Part shown: one piece after another, positions 45,869 to 55,237 of the stretch | Layout: every line of letters starts with the position of its first letter | Numbering within the stretch: position 1 is the first letter of the stretch | Origin: Yoonia sp. G8-12 | GTDB taxonomy: Bacteria > Pseudomonadota > Alphaproteobacteria > Rhodobacterales > Rhodobacteraceae | Direction of reading: 5' to 3' | Length of the DNA: 64,000 nucleotides | NCBI RefSeq assembly: GCF_038443675.1 | Contig: NZ_CP151762.1 | Coordinates: forward strand, 434,001-498,000 | Notes under the pieces: model-generated | Seen by the model: only the letters and a program-made list of their open reading frames with translations | The model's database searches: none | What the model was told of the DNA's origin: nothing | Translations under genes and position numbers: made by a program

Positions 45869-48424
45869 GTGCAGCAACAGACGACATACGGGCCCCTGAC
45901 GCTCATCACGCCGACCGCTGCCATGAAGGCATCGGTGCATGGCGGGCGGGCGAAATGTCTGCAACGGCTGGTACGGTTGGAGATGCCGGTGCCGGTGACT
46001 GTCGCGCTGTCGTTTGATGCGGTCCACGATGCGGCGATTGGCAATCTGCCAGACATGCAAAAACTGTTGGGACCCTTTGGCGATGCACCGCTGTTGTCTG
46101 TGCGGCCATCTAGCCAAGACCCCGATTGGGGTGGCCCCAGTGCGATCCTGAATGTCGGCATGAATGACGCGCGTCTGGCCGAACTGACCCAGACGATCGG
46201 GGCCGAGGCGGCCACCAAGCTCTACCTGCGCTTCGTGCAGTCCTACGCGATCCATGTGGCGCGTCTTGATCCCGATGAATTCTATCTGCCCGATGTAGCC
46301 GATGCCGCCAGTCTGAAAACCATGCTCGACACGTTCGAGTTTGAAACCGATGAACCCTTTCCGCAGGATCCTGCCGTGCAACTGGCCGAAGTGCTGCGCT
46401 CGATGGCGCGCGCGTGGGATGGCACAACGGCGCGTTTGCTACGGCAGGCCAAGGGCGCGCCTGCGGATGCGGGTCTCGGGCTTGTCGTGCAGGCGATGGC
46501 ATTGGGCGCGGGGCAGGGCGAATGTGGTCAGGGTGTGATGCAGTTCGTGGATTCGACGTCAGGCGCGCCCAAGATCATTGGCCGCTATCTGAGCGCCAGT
46601 AAGGATCATGCCTATGACCTCGCGCCGGATGCCGAAGGCGCGCTTTATCTGACGCGCGACGCGCGCGGGCCCGCGCTTGAGGATATCTGCCCCGAACAAT
46701 ATGCGCAGCTTGTCTCTTACGGCGATATCTGCCGCCGCCGCTTGCGCGAAGAGATGGAGATCAAGTTCACGCTCAAAGACGGAGCGCTCCAGATACTGGA
46801 CGCTGTGCGCGTGCAGCGCAGTTCGCGCGCGTCGGTCCGTATTGCCGTGGCTTTGGCAGAAGACGGTGTAATTCCGCGCGAAGAGGCGGTGATGCGGGTG
46901 CAGCCTTCGGCTCTATCAGAGTTGTTGCACCGCCAGGTTGATCCTGAGGCAAAGCGCGATGTGATCGTGGGTGGCATTGCCGCCAGCCCCGGTGCGGCCA
47001 CTGGCCGGATTGTGCTGACCGCGCACGAGGCACAGGCCAGTGCCGCCCGTGGCGAGGCCTGCGTTCTGGTGCGCCGCGAAACCACGCCCGAGGATATCCG
47101 CGGCATGCACGCCGCCCATGCGGTGCTGACGATGCGCGGCGGCGTGACCAGCCATGCCGCTGTGATCGGGCGCGGTATTGGTCTGCCTTGTGTTGTGGGG
47201 GCGTCTGATCTGACGATTGACCGCAAGAATGGCGTCATTACCGCCCCAGACGGGCGACGGTTCAAGGCCGGTGACGTGATTACCGTGGATGGTAGTCGCG
47301 GTCAGGTCTTGGCAGGTGAGCCGCCTATGCTGGAAGCCGCCCTTGATGGCGCGTTCCAGACCTTGCTGGAATGGGCCGATGATTTCCGCGATATCGGTGT
47401 GCGTGCCAATGCCGATACGCCCGCCGATGCGCAAACCGCCCGGAATTTCGCCGCCGAAGGCATCGGGTTGTGCCGGACCGAGCATATGTTCTTTGAGGGC
47501 GACCGTCTTGGTGTTATGCGCGAGATGATTTTTGCCGAAGAAAGCGACGACCGCAAAGAGGTGCTGGACCGTCTTCTGCCGATGCAGCGTGCCGATTTTC
47601 AGGCCCTGTTCGAGATTATGGCCGGAAAGAACGTTTGCGTGCGTCTGTTTGATCCGCCACTGCACGAATTTCTACCCTCTGACAAAGCGGGGATGCGCGA
47701 TCTGGCCGAACAAGTGGCCCTCCCTTTGCCTGTTGTCATCGAACGTGTTGACGCGCTGGCAGAATACAACCCCATGCTGGGGATGCGTGGCGTGCGTCTG
47801 GGAATCGCTATTCCCGAGATTTACGACATGCAGACCCGCGCCATTTTTGAGGCTTTGGTGGCTGTCGGGAAGAAAGGCATCTCGATCAATGTCGAGATCA
47901 TGATCCCGCTGGTCAGCGCCATGCGCGAAGTCGAGCTGCAAAAGGCGCGGATTGCCGGGGTGGCAAATGCCGTACGCGCCAAGAACAAAGCGGACTTTGC
48001 GTATCGGTTGGGTGTGATGGTGGAAACGCCGCGCGCGGCTTTGCGTGCGCAGGACATCGTCGAACATGCCGAGTTTTTATCGTTTGGTACCAATGACCTG
48101 ACCCAGATGACCTATGGGTTGTCGCGCGATGACGCGGGCCGCTTTATGTCATCGTATGTCCAGCAGGGTGTTTACGCAGAGGACCCGTTCCATACGCTCG
48201 ATATCGAAGGCGTGGGCGAGCTGATTTCAATCGGTGCTGAGCGCGGCCGATTGGGACGTTCTGATGTTGTTCTGTCGCTTTGTGGTGAACACGGGGGTGA
48301 TCGGTCCGCCATCGCATTCTGCCGCGCCCAGAAGTTTGATTACATTTCCTGTTCGCCTTTCCGGGTGCCGGTTGCGCGACTTACAGCTGCTCAGCTGGCT
48401 TTGGCCGATCGGGTGCTACGGTAA
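45869..48424 (+). CDS. PPDK-like PEP-binding protein with degenerate ATP-grasp half
   Basis: An 851-aa homologue of pyruvate, phosphate dikinase. The phosphohistidine domain (MRGGVTSHAAVIGRG) and the PEP/pyruvate barrel are canonical: GIGLCRTEHMFFEGDR, DPPLHEFLPSDKAGM, LSFGTNDLTQMTYGLSRDD and LCGEHGGDRSAIAFC. The nucleotide half is not: the family stretch LEFTIE...LQTR reads EIKFTLKDGALQILDAVRV, so a metal-ligand Glu is replaced by Lys and the Gln is lost. Autophosphorylation from ATP is therefore doubtful. The GTG start at 45869 is uncertain. Just downstream of glyS. Confidence 0.8.
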   Translation: MQQQTTYGPLTLITPTAAMKASVHGGRAKCLQRLVRLEMPVPVTVALSFDAVHDAAIGNLPDMQKLLGPFGDAPLLSVRPSSQDPDWGGPSAILNVGMNDARLAELTQTIGAEAATKLYLRFVQSYAIHVARLDPDEFYLPDVADAASLKTMLDTFEFETDEPFPQDPAVQLAEVLRSMARAWDGTTARLLRQAKGAPADAGLGLVVQAMALGAGQGECGQGVMQFVDSTSGAPKIIGRYLSASKDHAYDLAPDAEGALYLTRDARGPALEDICPEQYAQLVSYGDICRRRLREEMEIKFTLKDGALQILDAVRVQRSSRASVRIAVALAEDGVIPREEAVMRVQPSALSELLHRQVDPEAKRDVIVGGIAASPGAATGRIVLTAHEAQASAARGEACVLVRRETTPEDIRGMHAAHAVLTMRGGVTSHAAVIGRGIGLPCVVGASDLTIDRKNGVITAPDGRRFKAGDVITVDGSRGQVLAGEPPMLEAALDGAFQTLLEWADDFRDIGVRANADTPADAQTARNFAAEGIGLCRTEHMFFEGDRLGVMREMIFAEESDDRKEVLDRLLPMQRADFQALFEIMAGKNVCVRLFDPPLHEFLPSDKAGMRDLAEQVALPLPVVIERVDALAEYNPMLGMRGVRLGIAIPEIYDMQTRAIFEALVAVGKKGISINVEIMIPLVSAMREVELQKARIAGVANAVRAKNKADFAYRLGVMVETPRAALRAQDIVEHAEFLSFGTNDLTQMTYGLSRDDAGRFMSSYVQQGVYAEDPFHTLDIEGVGELISIGAERGRLGRSDVVLSLCGEHGGDRSAIAFCRAQKFDYISCSPFRVPVARLTAAQLALADRVLR

Positions 48425-48611
48425 CGCAACGCTAGATATTGTGGCATATATGCCGCAGATTTCTGTATTTTGTGATATGATCCGCCAGCGCTCTGCGCAA
48501 TGTTGCCGGTTCTGGAACAGTCCGGGCGAGGGGTAGACCTCGGCGATAGTTTCCCCTAAAGACAGCCGCGCTGGCGCGGAGCTAACCCGCGACGTTTCCT
48601 GGGTGGGAAAA

Positions 48612-49280
48612 ATGACTGTATTGAAGGCGATTATCGCCGCATGTTTTGCGGCTATTCTTTCTGTTGGGCCAACATCAGCCTTTGCAGATGAAGTGATGGC
48701 AAGCCGTTTGGAAGCCATCTTGGGTCAAGAACGTCAGGCTTTGTCGGTTGTATCTGACAGCCGTTTGAGCATGTTGACCAGCTTGCCGCCTGCGCAAGAG
48801 CGCGGCGTCGAGACACAGACCGGATTGGTCTATGATCGTGACTATCTGTCCGACTTACCTGCTGCAGATGGCGGATCCGAGTGGCAGTGCCTTGCCGAAG
48901 CTCTCTATTTTGAAGCACGTGGTGAAACTGTCCGTGGTATGTTCGCTGTTGGCGAAGTCATCATGAACCGCGTCGACAGCAACTCTTATCCTGATTCGCT
49001 ATGTGGCGTGATCAACCAAGGCACCGGCCGCCAGTATGCTTGCCAGTTCACTTATACTTGCGACGGTAAACCTGAAACCATCGCCGAGCCCCGTTCATGG
49101 GAGCGTGTTGGCAAAGTCGCCCGTATGCTGATTGATGGCGCACCGCGCGCCTTGACCGGTGGTGCGACCCACTATCACACCAAGGCCGTGAACCCATCAT
49201 GGGCGCAGCGTTTTCCACGCACTGCCGCAATCGGGTTCCACTACTTCTATCGTCAGCCTGTCCGCACGGCATCGATGTAA
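48612..49280 (+). CDS. Cell wall hydrolase (SleB/CwlJ-type, Hydrolase_2)
   Basis: A 222-aa exported protein: signal peptide ending SVGPTSAFADE, a linker of about 70 residues, then the hydrolase domain with QCLAEALYFEARGETVRGMF (catalytic Glu), VGEVIMNRVDSNSYPDSLCG and CQFTYTCDG. It cleaves or remodels peptidoglycan in the periplasm. ATG at 48612 has GGTGGGAAA upstream; an in-frame GTG lies at 48603. Confidence 0.88.
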   Translation: MTVLKAIIAACFAAILSVGPTSAFADEVMASRLEAILGQERQALSVVSDSRLSMLTSLPPAQERGVETQTGLVYDRDYLSDLPAADGGSEWQCLAEALYFEARGETVRGMFAVGEVIMNRVDSNSYPDSLCGVINQGTGRQYACQFTYTCDGKPETIAEPRSWERVGKVARMLIDGAPRALTGGATHYHTKAVNPSWAQRFPRTAAIGFHYFYRQPVRTASM

Positions 49281-49374
49281 GTCGCATGATCGCAGGTGAG
49301 CGTCGCCCCTGACGCTTGCCGCATCGCGTTACCCCTTGTATCCCACAGGGGTAACTTGACGCGTTGGACGCCCT

Positions 49375-50295
49375 ATGACCGATGATATACGCCTTGCCTT
49401 TGCCCATCCAAGCGAGAGGGCTGAGGCCACCAGCAGCATTCCGTTTGATCGTATTTCCCTGCGCGACTATGTCGTTGAGGTTGAGATCGGCGCTTTTCAG
49501 CAAGAGCGGGGCACACTCCAGCGGGTGCGCTTTAATATCGTGGTCGAGGTTTTGCCGCTCAGCGGGCCGATTGATGACGATGTGGATCGTATCCTGTCCT
49601 ACGACAAGGTGACCGAAGCAATCAGCAACGAGTTGGACGCCGAGCGGATCAACCTGCTTGAAACACTCGCCGCGCGCGTGGCCGAACGGATCTTGCTCGA
49701 ACCGCAGGCAGAGCGTGTCTTTGTGCGCATCGAGAAACTCGACCGTGGTCCATTCGCGTTAGGGGTCGAGATTGTCCGCGCGCGGGATGGTGTTGATTTG
49801 GGTGGTCAAGACCACGTGGCGGCCCCGCATCCGCGCATTGTTTACCTCTCGAATGCTGCCGTTCAAAGCCCGCATCTTGCTGCATGGATCGACCAATTGG
49901 CAGCCATGGATGCCCCGCTTATTCTCTGCGTTGGCCCCTCTGACGTGGCGGCCCCGCAGGCAGAGAATGCGCTGGCCCAACGCCGCATTGACCTGCTTGC
50001 GATTGAACAAAATGCATGGGCGCTGGCCGCACGGGACCGCCGCGGTATGGTTGTCAGTTCGCGCACGGAATTGGATTGGGCGATGAAGAATGGCCAAATT
50101 TGCATCTGGGCACCCTCCAAGATTGTTCTTGATGCGGTGGATGGCCCATCGGCCAGCCCGCGCGATGCCGTGGCCCTAGTCGCATGGTTTGCCGAAGAAA
50201 TGAGCGCGAAGGAATTGCTGGTCATCGGCCAGCCCGCGCCGCAATCAGATATTCCCGTCCGCGCCGTGCCGTCAGAGACCTCTGACCTGTCATGA
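49375..50295 (+). CDS. folB: Dihydroneopterin aldolase with a C-terminal extra domain
   Basis: Folate enzyme splitting dihydroneopterin to hydroxymethyl-dihydropterin and glycolaldehyde. Residues about 20-135 are FolB (ISLRDYVVEVEIGAFQQERG, LSYDKVTEAI, INLLETLAARVAERIL, RIEKLDRGP). FolB is usually about 120 aa; here 170 more residues follow. That part (ICIWAPSKIVLD, then SPRDAVALVAWFAEEMSAKE and LLVIG) resembles the end of amino-acid-kinase domains. Its TGA overlaps folP by 4 bases. Confidence 0.85.
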   Translation: MTDDIRLAFAHPSERAEATSSIPFDRISLRDYVVEVEIGAFQQERGTLQRVRFNIVVEVLPLSGPIDDDVDRILSYDKVTEAISNELDAERINLLETLAARVAERILLEPQAERVFVRIEKLDRGPFALGVEIVRARDGVDLGGQDHVAAPHPRIVYLSNAAVQSPHLAAWIDQLAAMDAPLILCVGPSDVAAPQAENALAQRRIDLLAIEQNAWALAARDRRGMVVSSRTELDWAMKNGQICIWAPSKIVLDAVDGPSASPRDAVALVAWFAEEMSAKELLVIGQPAPQSDIPVRAVPSETSDLS

Positions 50296-51305
50296 CCGAC
50301 TATTACCGCCCCGTCGTGCGTTTTGGTGAAGCCCCGACACAGCAGAGCTTTCCTTTGGCGGGCGGACTTTGCTGGTTCGATACCGTTGCCGTGCACACGC
50401 GCGGCGGCGGTGTCAGGTCGATTGCCGCTGGGGATGTGCCGCCAGAGGTGCTGGAAAACCTGACGCGTTCGCGCCCGCCTGTCGCGGGCATGGCCATGAC
50501 CGCGCCGCGAATCATGGGGATACTGAATGTCACACCGGATAGTTTCTCTGATGGGGGGCAGTTCAATGCACCCGAACGTGCGCTGGCCCATGCGGTGGCG
50601 ATGCAAGCGGGCGGTGCCGAGATCATAGACGTCGGCGGTGAAAGCACGCGCCCCGGAGCGGTAGAGGTACAGATTGCCGAGGAAATAGCGCGCACCGCCC
50701 CCGTCATCGCCGCCATTCGTGCCAAAAGCGGTTTGCCGATCTCGATTGATACGCGCAAATCTGCGGTTGGGATGGCGGCGTTGGAGGCTGGTGCGACGCT
50801 GATCAATGATGTTGCGGCCTTTACCTTTGATCCAAAGCTCGCAGAGGTCGCGGCCCAAGCCCGCGTTCCGGTCTGCATTATGCATGCCAAAGGCACGCCC
50901 GAGACGATGCAGGCCGATCCCAGCTATGATGATGTGCTGCTTGATGTTTATGATTTCCTCAGTGAACGCATTGAGGCCGCTGTGGCCGCAGGGATTGCGC
51001 GTGACCAGATCATCGTGGACCCCGGTATCGGGTTTGGCAAAACGCTTGAGCATAATCTAACCTTGCTGCGCGGGATCGCCTTGTTTCACGCACTTGGCTG
51101 TCCGATCTTGCTGGGTGCGTCGCGCAAGCGGTTCATCGGGACAATCGGCGGCGGTAAGGATGCGGCTGACCGCGTAAGCGGATCTGTGGCGGTGGCCCTT
51201 TTTGCGGCAAGGCAGGGCGTGCAAATCCTGCGGGTTCACGATATCTTTGCCACCAAACAAGCGTTGGACTTGGAATGGGCAATCGGTGGAGCAGCAATGA
51301 CATGA
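50292..51305 (+). CDS. folP: Dihydropteroate synthase
   Basis: Joins hydroxymethyl-dihydropterin diphosphate to p-aminobenzoate; sulfonamide target. The 337-aa protein has a 70-residue N-terminal extension, then the core RIMGILNVTPDSFSDGG, IIDVGGESTRPGA, ISIDTRKSAV, LINDVAAF and PILLGASRKRFIG. Overlaps folB upstream and glmM downstream by 4 bases each, so folB-folP-glmM are translationally coupled. Confidence 0.96.
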   Translation: MTDYYRPVVRFGEAPTQQSFPLAGGLCWFDTVAVHTRGGGVRSIAAGDVPPEVLENLTRSRPPVAGMAMTAPRIMGILNVTPDSFSDGGQFNAPERALAHAVAMQAGGAEIIDVGGESTRPGAVEVQIAEEIARTAPVIAAIRAKSGLPISIDTRKSAVGMAALEAGATLINDVAAFTFDPKLAEVAAQARVPVCIMHAKGTPETMQADPSYDDVLLDVYDFLSERIEAAVAAGIARDQIIVDPGIGFGKTLEHNLTLLRGIALFHALGCPILLGASRKRFIGTIGGGKDAADRVSGSVAVALFAARQGVQILRVHDIFATKQALDLEWAIGGAAMT

Positions 51306-52645
51306 CACGCAAGTTCTTTGGCACTGACGGTGTGCGCGGCAAAGCCAACACCTTTCCGATGACATCTGAAATGGCGCTGAAAATCGGTGCTGCCGCAGGG
51401 CGTTATTTCCGCAATGACGGGTCCAACGGGCACCGCGTGGTGATCGGCAAAGATACGCGCCTGTCAGGCTATATGTTCGAAAATGCGCTGACTGCCGGTC
51501 TGACCAGCACCGGTATGAATGTGCTGCTTTTGGGGCCTGTGCCCACACCCGCCGTCGGACTGCTGACAACGTCGATGCGCGCGGACCTGGGCATCATGAT
51601 CTCCGCCAGCCACAACCCGCACTATGACAACGGGATCAAGTTTTTCGGCCCTGATGGGTTTAAACTTTCGGATGAGGCCGAGGCCGAGATCGAAGCGATC
51701 ATCAGCAACCCCATTGAGCCTGTGCAGGCGCAAAACATCGGACGGGCCAAGCGGATTGATGATGGGCGGTTTCGCTACGCAGAACGGATAAAATCCACCT
51801 TTCCGTCAGGTATGCGTCTTGATGGGCTCAAGGTTGTGATTGATTGCGCCAATGGTGCAGGCTACCGCGTCGCGCCCGAGGTTTTGTGGGAACTTGGTGC
51901 CACTGTTATCCCTGTGGGCGTAGAGCCGAACGGGTTTAACATCAACGAAGGGTGCGGTTCGACCAACACAGCGGCCGCGGCGGCGACAGTCATCGCTGAA
52001 GGTGCGCATGTCGGTATTTGTCTGGATGGTGACGCCGACCGCGTCATGATCCTGGACGAAAACGGGCAGGTGGCCGATGGCGATCAGCTTATGGCGCTGA
52101 TGGCGGGCCGTTGGGCGGATCAGGAACGTCTGAACGGTGGCACTTTGGTTGCGACGGTCATGTCCAATCTGGGGCTGGAGCGCTATCTGGACGGGCGCGG
52201 ATTGCGCCTCGAACGCACCGCAGTTGGCGACCGCTATGTGGTCGAGGCGATGCGCGCAAACGGCTGGAACCTTGGCGGCGAACAGTCGGGGCATATCGTG
52301 ATGACTGATTTTGCAACTACAGGCGACGGTCTTTTGGCGGGGTTGCAATTTCTGGCAGCGATGATCGACACGGGCAAACCAGCCAGTGCGCTGACGAAAA
52401 GCTTTGAGACGGTGCCGCAAATGCTCAAAAACGTGCGCTATGCGGCGGGGCAGGACCCGTTGGGCGCTGATCAGGTCAAGAAATCTATTGCTGACGCGGA
52501 AACCAAACTTCGGGGCAAAGGCAGGTTGTTGATCCGTAAATCAGGGACGGAACCATTGATCAGGGTCATGGCGGAATGTGAGGACGACATATTGCTTGCG
52601 CAGGTCGTTGACGGGATCGTCGCCGAGGTCGAAGCCGCGATCTAG
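51302..52645 (+). CDS. glmM: Phosphoglucosamine mutase
   Basis: Interconverts glucosamine-6-phosphate and glucosamine-1-phosphate on the way to UDP-GlcNAc. The 447-aa product opens RKFFGTDGVRGKANTFPM, has the phosphoserine loop MISASHNPHYDNGIKFFG, the metal loop CLDGDADRVMILDE, GGEQSGHIV and the phosphate loop IRKSGTEPLIRVM. The start lies in the ATGA overlap with folP, the same folP-glmM order as E. coli. Confidence 0.97.
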   Translation: MTRKFFGTDGVRGKANTFPMTSEMALKIGAAAGRYFRNDGSNGHRVVIGKDTRLSGYMFENALTAGLTSTGMNVLLLGPVPTPAVGLLTTSMRADLGIMISASHNPHYDNGIKFFGPDGFKLSDEAEAEIEAIISNPIEPVQAQNIGRAKRIDDGRFRYAERIKSTFPSGMRLDGLKVVIDCANGAGYRVAPEVLWELGATVIPVGVEPNGFNINEGCGSTNTAAAAATVIAEGAHVGICLDGDADRVMILDENGQVADGDQLMALMAGRWADQERLNGGTLVATVMSNLGLERYLDGRGLRLERTAVGDRYVVEAMRANGWNLGGEQSGHIVMTDFATTGDGLLAGLQFLAAMIDTGKPASALTKSFETVPQMLKNVRYAAGQDPLGADQVKKSIADAETKLRGKGRLLIRKSGTEPLIRVMAECEDDILLAQVVDGIVAEVEAAI

Positions 52646-53541
52646 CGTAGAAGAAGCTTTTTGAGATTGCTCCACTGGCTGATGGCGAGGCCGAACAGGA
52701 TCATGCCGAGCGCTATGAAGAACCGCAGCGGGAGCACTTCGCTCAGCACCAACGCGCCAAAGATCATTGACCAGAGCGGTACCTGATAATTGACCAGCGT
52801 CATAAAGATGGCCCCGGCTGAACGGATCGTGGCAACCCTGATAAGCGCCGCCAGCGCTGTGGGGATGAACCCCAGGAAAATAATCGCGACCGTCGGGCGC
52901 GCGTCACCTATGGCAGGGACACCTTCGACGATCAGCATTGCGGGGATCAAGGCAACCGAGCCCACCGTCAGCAAAAGCGCCGCCATCGTCAGTGGGTCAA
53001 TAGGCGGGCAGCGCCGTGTCATGATGCTCGATACGGCATACGAGACCGAGGCCGCAACACAGGCGATTTGTCCCAGCGGTTCCCATCCGGTTCCGATGCG
53101 CAAGACGCCGGGGCCGATCAGGACGGTCGCCCCGACAAAGCCCATCATCACACCCAAAGTATTGCGCAGGCTCATTTTTTCGTCGGTGAAAAGATGCGCC
53201 AGAGGCAGCACAAAAAGCGGGAGTGCCGCCATTGAGATGCCTGCAAAGGCGGATGGAACATATTGCTGCCCCCAGCTGAGCAAGGCAAAAGGCACGGCGG
53301 TGTTCAGCAGACCGATTGCGATCAGGTAGCGGGCCATCAGAGGCGTAAACACGGGCAAGGGCCTGTTCAAAACGCGCATCAGGATCAACAAGGCAATCGC
53401 CCCCAAAGTAGTGCGCGCGCAGGCGACCGTCAGTGGCCCGTAGCCTTCCAGCGCAATTGCAACCACCATAAAAGTGGCGCCCCAGATCAAACCGAGGGCG
53501 GCAATCGACAGCCAGTTGGCCGGTGTGGGTTGCGATGTCAT
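52642..53541 (-). CDS. EamA/DMT-family transporter
   Basis: A 299-aa protein with ten predicted membrane segments in two EamA repeats (starting LSIAALGLIWGATFMVVAIA and QIACVAASVSYAVSSIMTRR). Members export metabolites such as amino acids; the substrate here is unknown. ATG at 53541 (MTSQPTPANW) with AAGGAC upstream is chosen over the 7-codon longer frame. The stop overlaps the glmM stop on the other strand. Confidence 0.85.
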   Translation of the reverse strand: MTSQPTPANWLSIAALGLIWGATFMVVAIALEGYGPLTVACARTTLGAIALLILMRVLNRPLPVFTPLMARYLIAIGLLNTAVPFALLSWGQQYVPSAFAGISMAALPLFVLPLAHLFTDEKMSLRNTLGVMMGFVGATVLIGPGVLRIGTGWEPLGQIACVAASVSYAVSSIMTRRCPPIDPLTMAALLLTVGSVALIPAMLIVEGVPAIGDARPTVAIIFLGFIPTALAALIRVATIRSAGAIFMTLVNYQVPLWSMIFGALVLSEVLPLRFFIALGMILFGLAISQWSNLKKLLLR

Positions 53542-53561
53542 CAAGGGTCCTTTGCAATGCA

Positions 53562-53588
53562 AAAGGCCCGGACAGTGCCCGGGCCTTT
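53562..53588 (-). terminator. Rho-independent terminator for ilvC
   Basis: AAAGGCCCGG pairs with CCGGGCCTTT around a 7-base loop. Read leftward it ends in TTTT, about 40 bases past the ilvC stop, so it terminates ilvC. It lies just upstream of the EamA gene. Confidence 0.8.
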
Positions 53589-53594
53589 CGGCGC

Positions 53595-53620
53595 GTAAGG
53601 TGGATCATGATCCACCTTAC
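53595..53620. repeat. Perfect 26-bp palindrome downstream of ilvC
   Basis: GTAAGGTGGATCA is followed at once by its exact reverse complement, with no loop bases. It sits 7 bases past the ilvC stop and before the ilvC terminator. It may act with the terminator as a double hairpin or be a protein-binding site. Confidence 0.7.
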
Positions 53621-53627
53621 ATGTCGA

Positions 53628-54650
53628 TCAGTTTTTCGCTTTATCGACCATTTTGCCTGCGGAAATCCAAGGCATCATGGCGCGCAGCTTTTCACCGACT
53701 TGCTCGATCTCGTGCTCGTCGTTGATGCGGCGTGTTGCCTTGAAGTAAGGCTGGCCAACCGCGTTTTCCTGCATGAAGTCACGCACGAATTTGCCTGTCT
53801 GGATATCGGTCAGCACGTCTTTCATGCGCTGCTTGGTCTCGGCATATGGCAGGATGCGCGGGCCGGAAACATACTCGCCATACTCGGCTGTGTTCGAGAT
53901 TGAATAGTTCATGTTCGCGATACCGCCTTCGTAGATCAGGTCCACGATCAGCTTGGTTTCGTGCAGGCACTCAAAGTAAGCCATTTCCGGCTCGTAACCG
54001 GCCTCGACCAGTGTTTCAAAGCCCATGCGGATCAGCTCGACGATACCGCCACACAGAACCGCCTGCTCACCAAAGAGGTCGGTTTCGCATTCCTGACGGA
54101 AGTTTGTCTCGATGATGCCGGAACGTCCGCCACCAATGGCAGAGCAGTAGGACAGGCCGATTTCCATCGCCTTACCGGATGCATCACGATCCACAGCCAC
54201 AAGGCACGGCACGCCGCCACCTTTGGTGTATTCGCCACGAACTGTGTGACCGGGGCCTTTTGGCGCCATCATGATCACGTCAACACCGGGCTTTGGTTCG
54301 ATCAGGCCGAAGTGCACGTTCAGGCCGTGCGCAAAGGCAATTGCGGACCCTTCTTTGATGTTGTCGTGGACGTATTTCTTGTAGGTCTCTGCCTGCAATT
54401 CGTCGGGCATTGTGAACATGATCAGATCGCACCATGCGGCGGCTTCTGCGATGCCCATAACCTTCAGGCCTTCACCTTCGGCTTTGGCCGCCGAGGGCGA
54501 GCCTTCGCGCAGGGCCACAACAAGGTTCTTTGCACCGCTGTCACGCAGGTTTAGCGCGTGGGCGTGGCCTTGGCTGCCATAGCCAAGAATGGCAACTTTT
54601 TTGTCTTTGATGAGGTTCACATCGCAATCGCGATCGTAATAAACGCGCAT
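53628..54650 (-). CDS. ilvC: Ketol-acid reductoisomerase
   Basis: NADPH enzyme of branched-chain amino acid synthesis. The 340-aa class I protein has VAILGYGSQGHAHALNLRDS (Rossmann loop), PKGPGHTVRGEYTKGGGVP, the metal-binding ETDLFGEQAVLCGG and the C-terminal MNYSISNTAEYGEYVSGPRI. An Lrp-type regulator is divergent upstream. Confidence 0.97.
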   Translation of the reverse strand: MRVYYDRDCDVNLIKDKKVAILGYGSQGHAHALNLRDSGAKNLVVALREGSPSAAKAEGEGLKVMGIAEAAAWCDLIMFTMPDELQAETYKKYVHDNIKEGSAIAFAHGLNVHFGLIEPKPGVDVIMMAPKGPGHTVRGEYTKGGGVPCLVAVDRDASGKAMEIGLSYCSAIGGGRSGIIETNFRQECETDLFGEQAVLCGGIVELIRMGFETLVEAGYEPEMAYFECLHETKLIVDLIYEGGIANMNYSISNTAEYGEYVSGPRILPYAETKQRMKDVLTDIQTGKFVRDFMQENAVGQPYFKATRRINDEHEIEQVGEKLRAMMPWISAGKMVDKAKN

Positions 54651-54781
54651 ATTCGTCGTCCTTTGATTGATTTCTGGGGCCCTTGTAGCGGTTTTTACTG
54701 GGATGTTCAGTGTCGCAAGCCACTAATTTTGGCGGAAAAGAAATATTGCTATGCGCAAAAATACAAAATATCAGCATTTCT

Positions 54782-55237
54782 ATGCTTAACGATGTTGACC
54801 GCCGAATTTTGCGCCTCTTGCAGGCTGATCCCGCGATCACTGTGCCTGATCTGGCGCATGAAACGGGGCTGACGTCTGCGCGGATCACCCGCCGCCTCGA
54901 CCGTTTGCGCGAGGACCGGATCATCCAAGGCAGCCATGTCACCATCCATTGGCCCGCTTTGGGCTATGCGGTGTCTGTCAGTTTGCGTATCACGCTTGAT
55001 AAAACCGTCGCACGCGCCTTTGACGAATTTATCGCGGCCGCCCGTGCCGTACCTGAAGTGATTGAAATCCAGACATTTCTGGGCCGTGTTGATGTGCGCC
55101 TGTCGCTGATTGCAAAGAACCTGTCCGATTATCAGCGCATCTACCGCGAAGAGGTGCTGACGTTACCCCACATCGCAGACATCGAAGCCTTGATGACTGT
55201 GGCTTCGGTGAAATCAGATGAAAGCCTGCCACTATGA
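54782..55237 (+). CDS. Lrp/AsnC-family regulator, first of a tandem pair
   Basis: A 151-aa regulator: N-terminal winged helix (LNDVDRRILRLLQADPAITV, LTSARITRRLDRLREDRII) and a C-terminal RAM ligand domain. ATG at 54782 is chosen over the 24-codon longer frame, which runs into the ilvC promoter region. Divergent from ilvC with 131 bases between, so control of ilvC and of its own gene is a reasonable guess. Confidence 0.9.
   Translation: MLNDVDRRILRLLQADPAITVPDLAHETGLTSARITRRLDRLREDRIIQGSHVTIHWPALGYAVSVSLRITLDKTVARAFDEFIAAARAVPEVIEIQTFLGRVDVRLSLIAKNLSDYQRIYREEVLTLPHIADIEALMTVASVKSDESLPL

Noticed and set aside
49863..51053. 396-codon minus-strand frame over folB-folP
   Set aside because: Shadow frame; both folate genes are clear on the plus strand.
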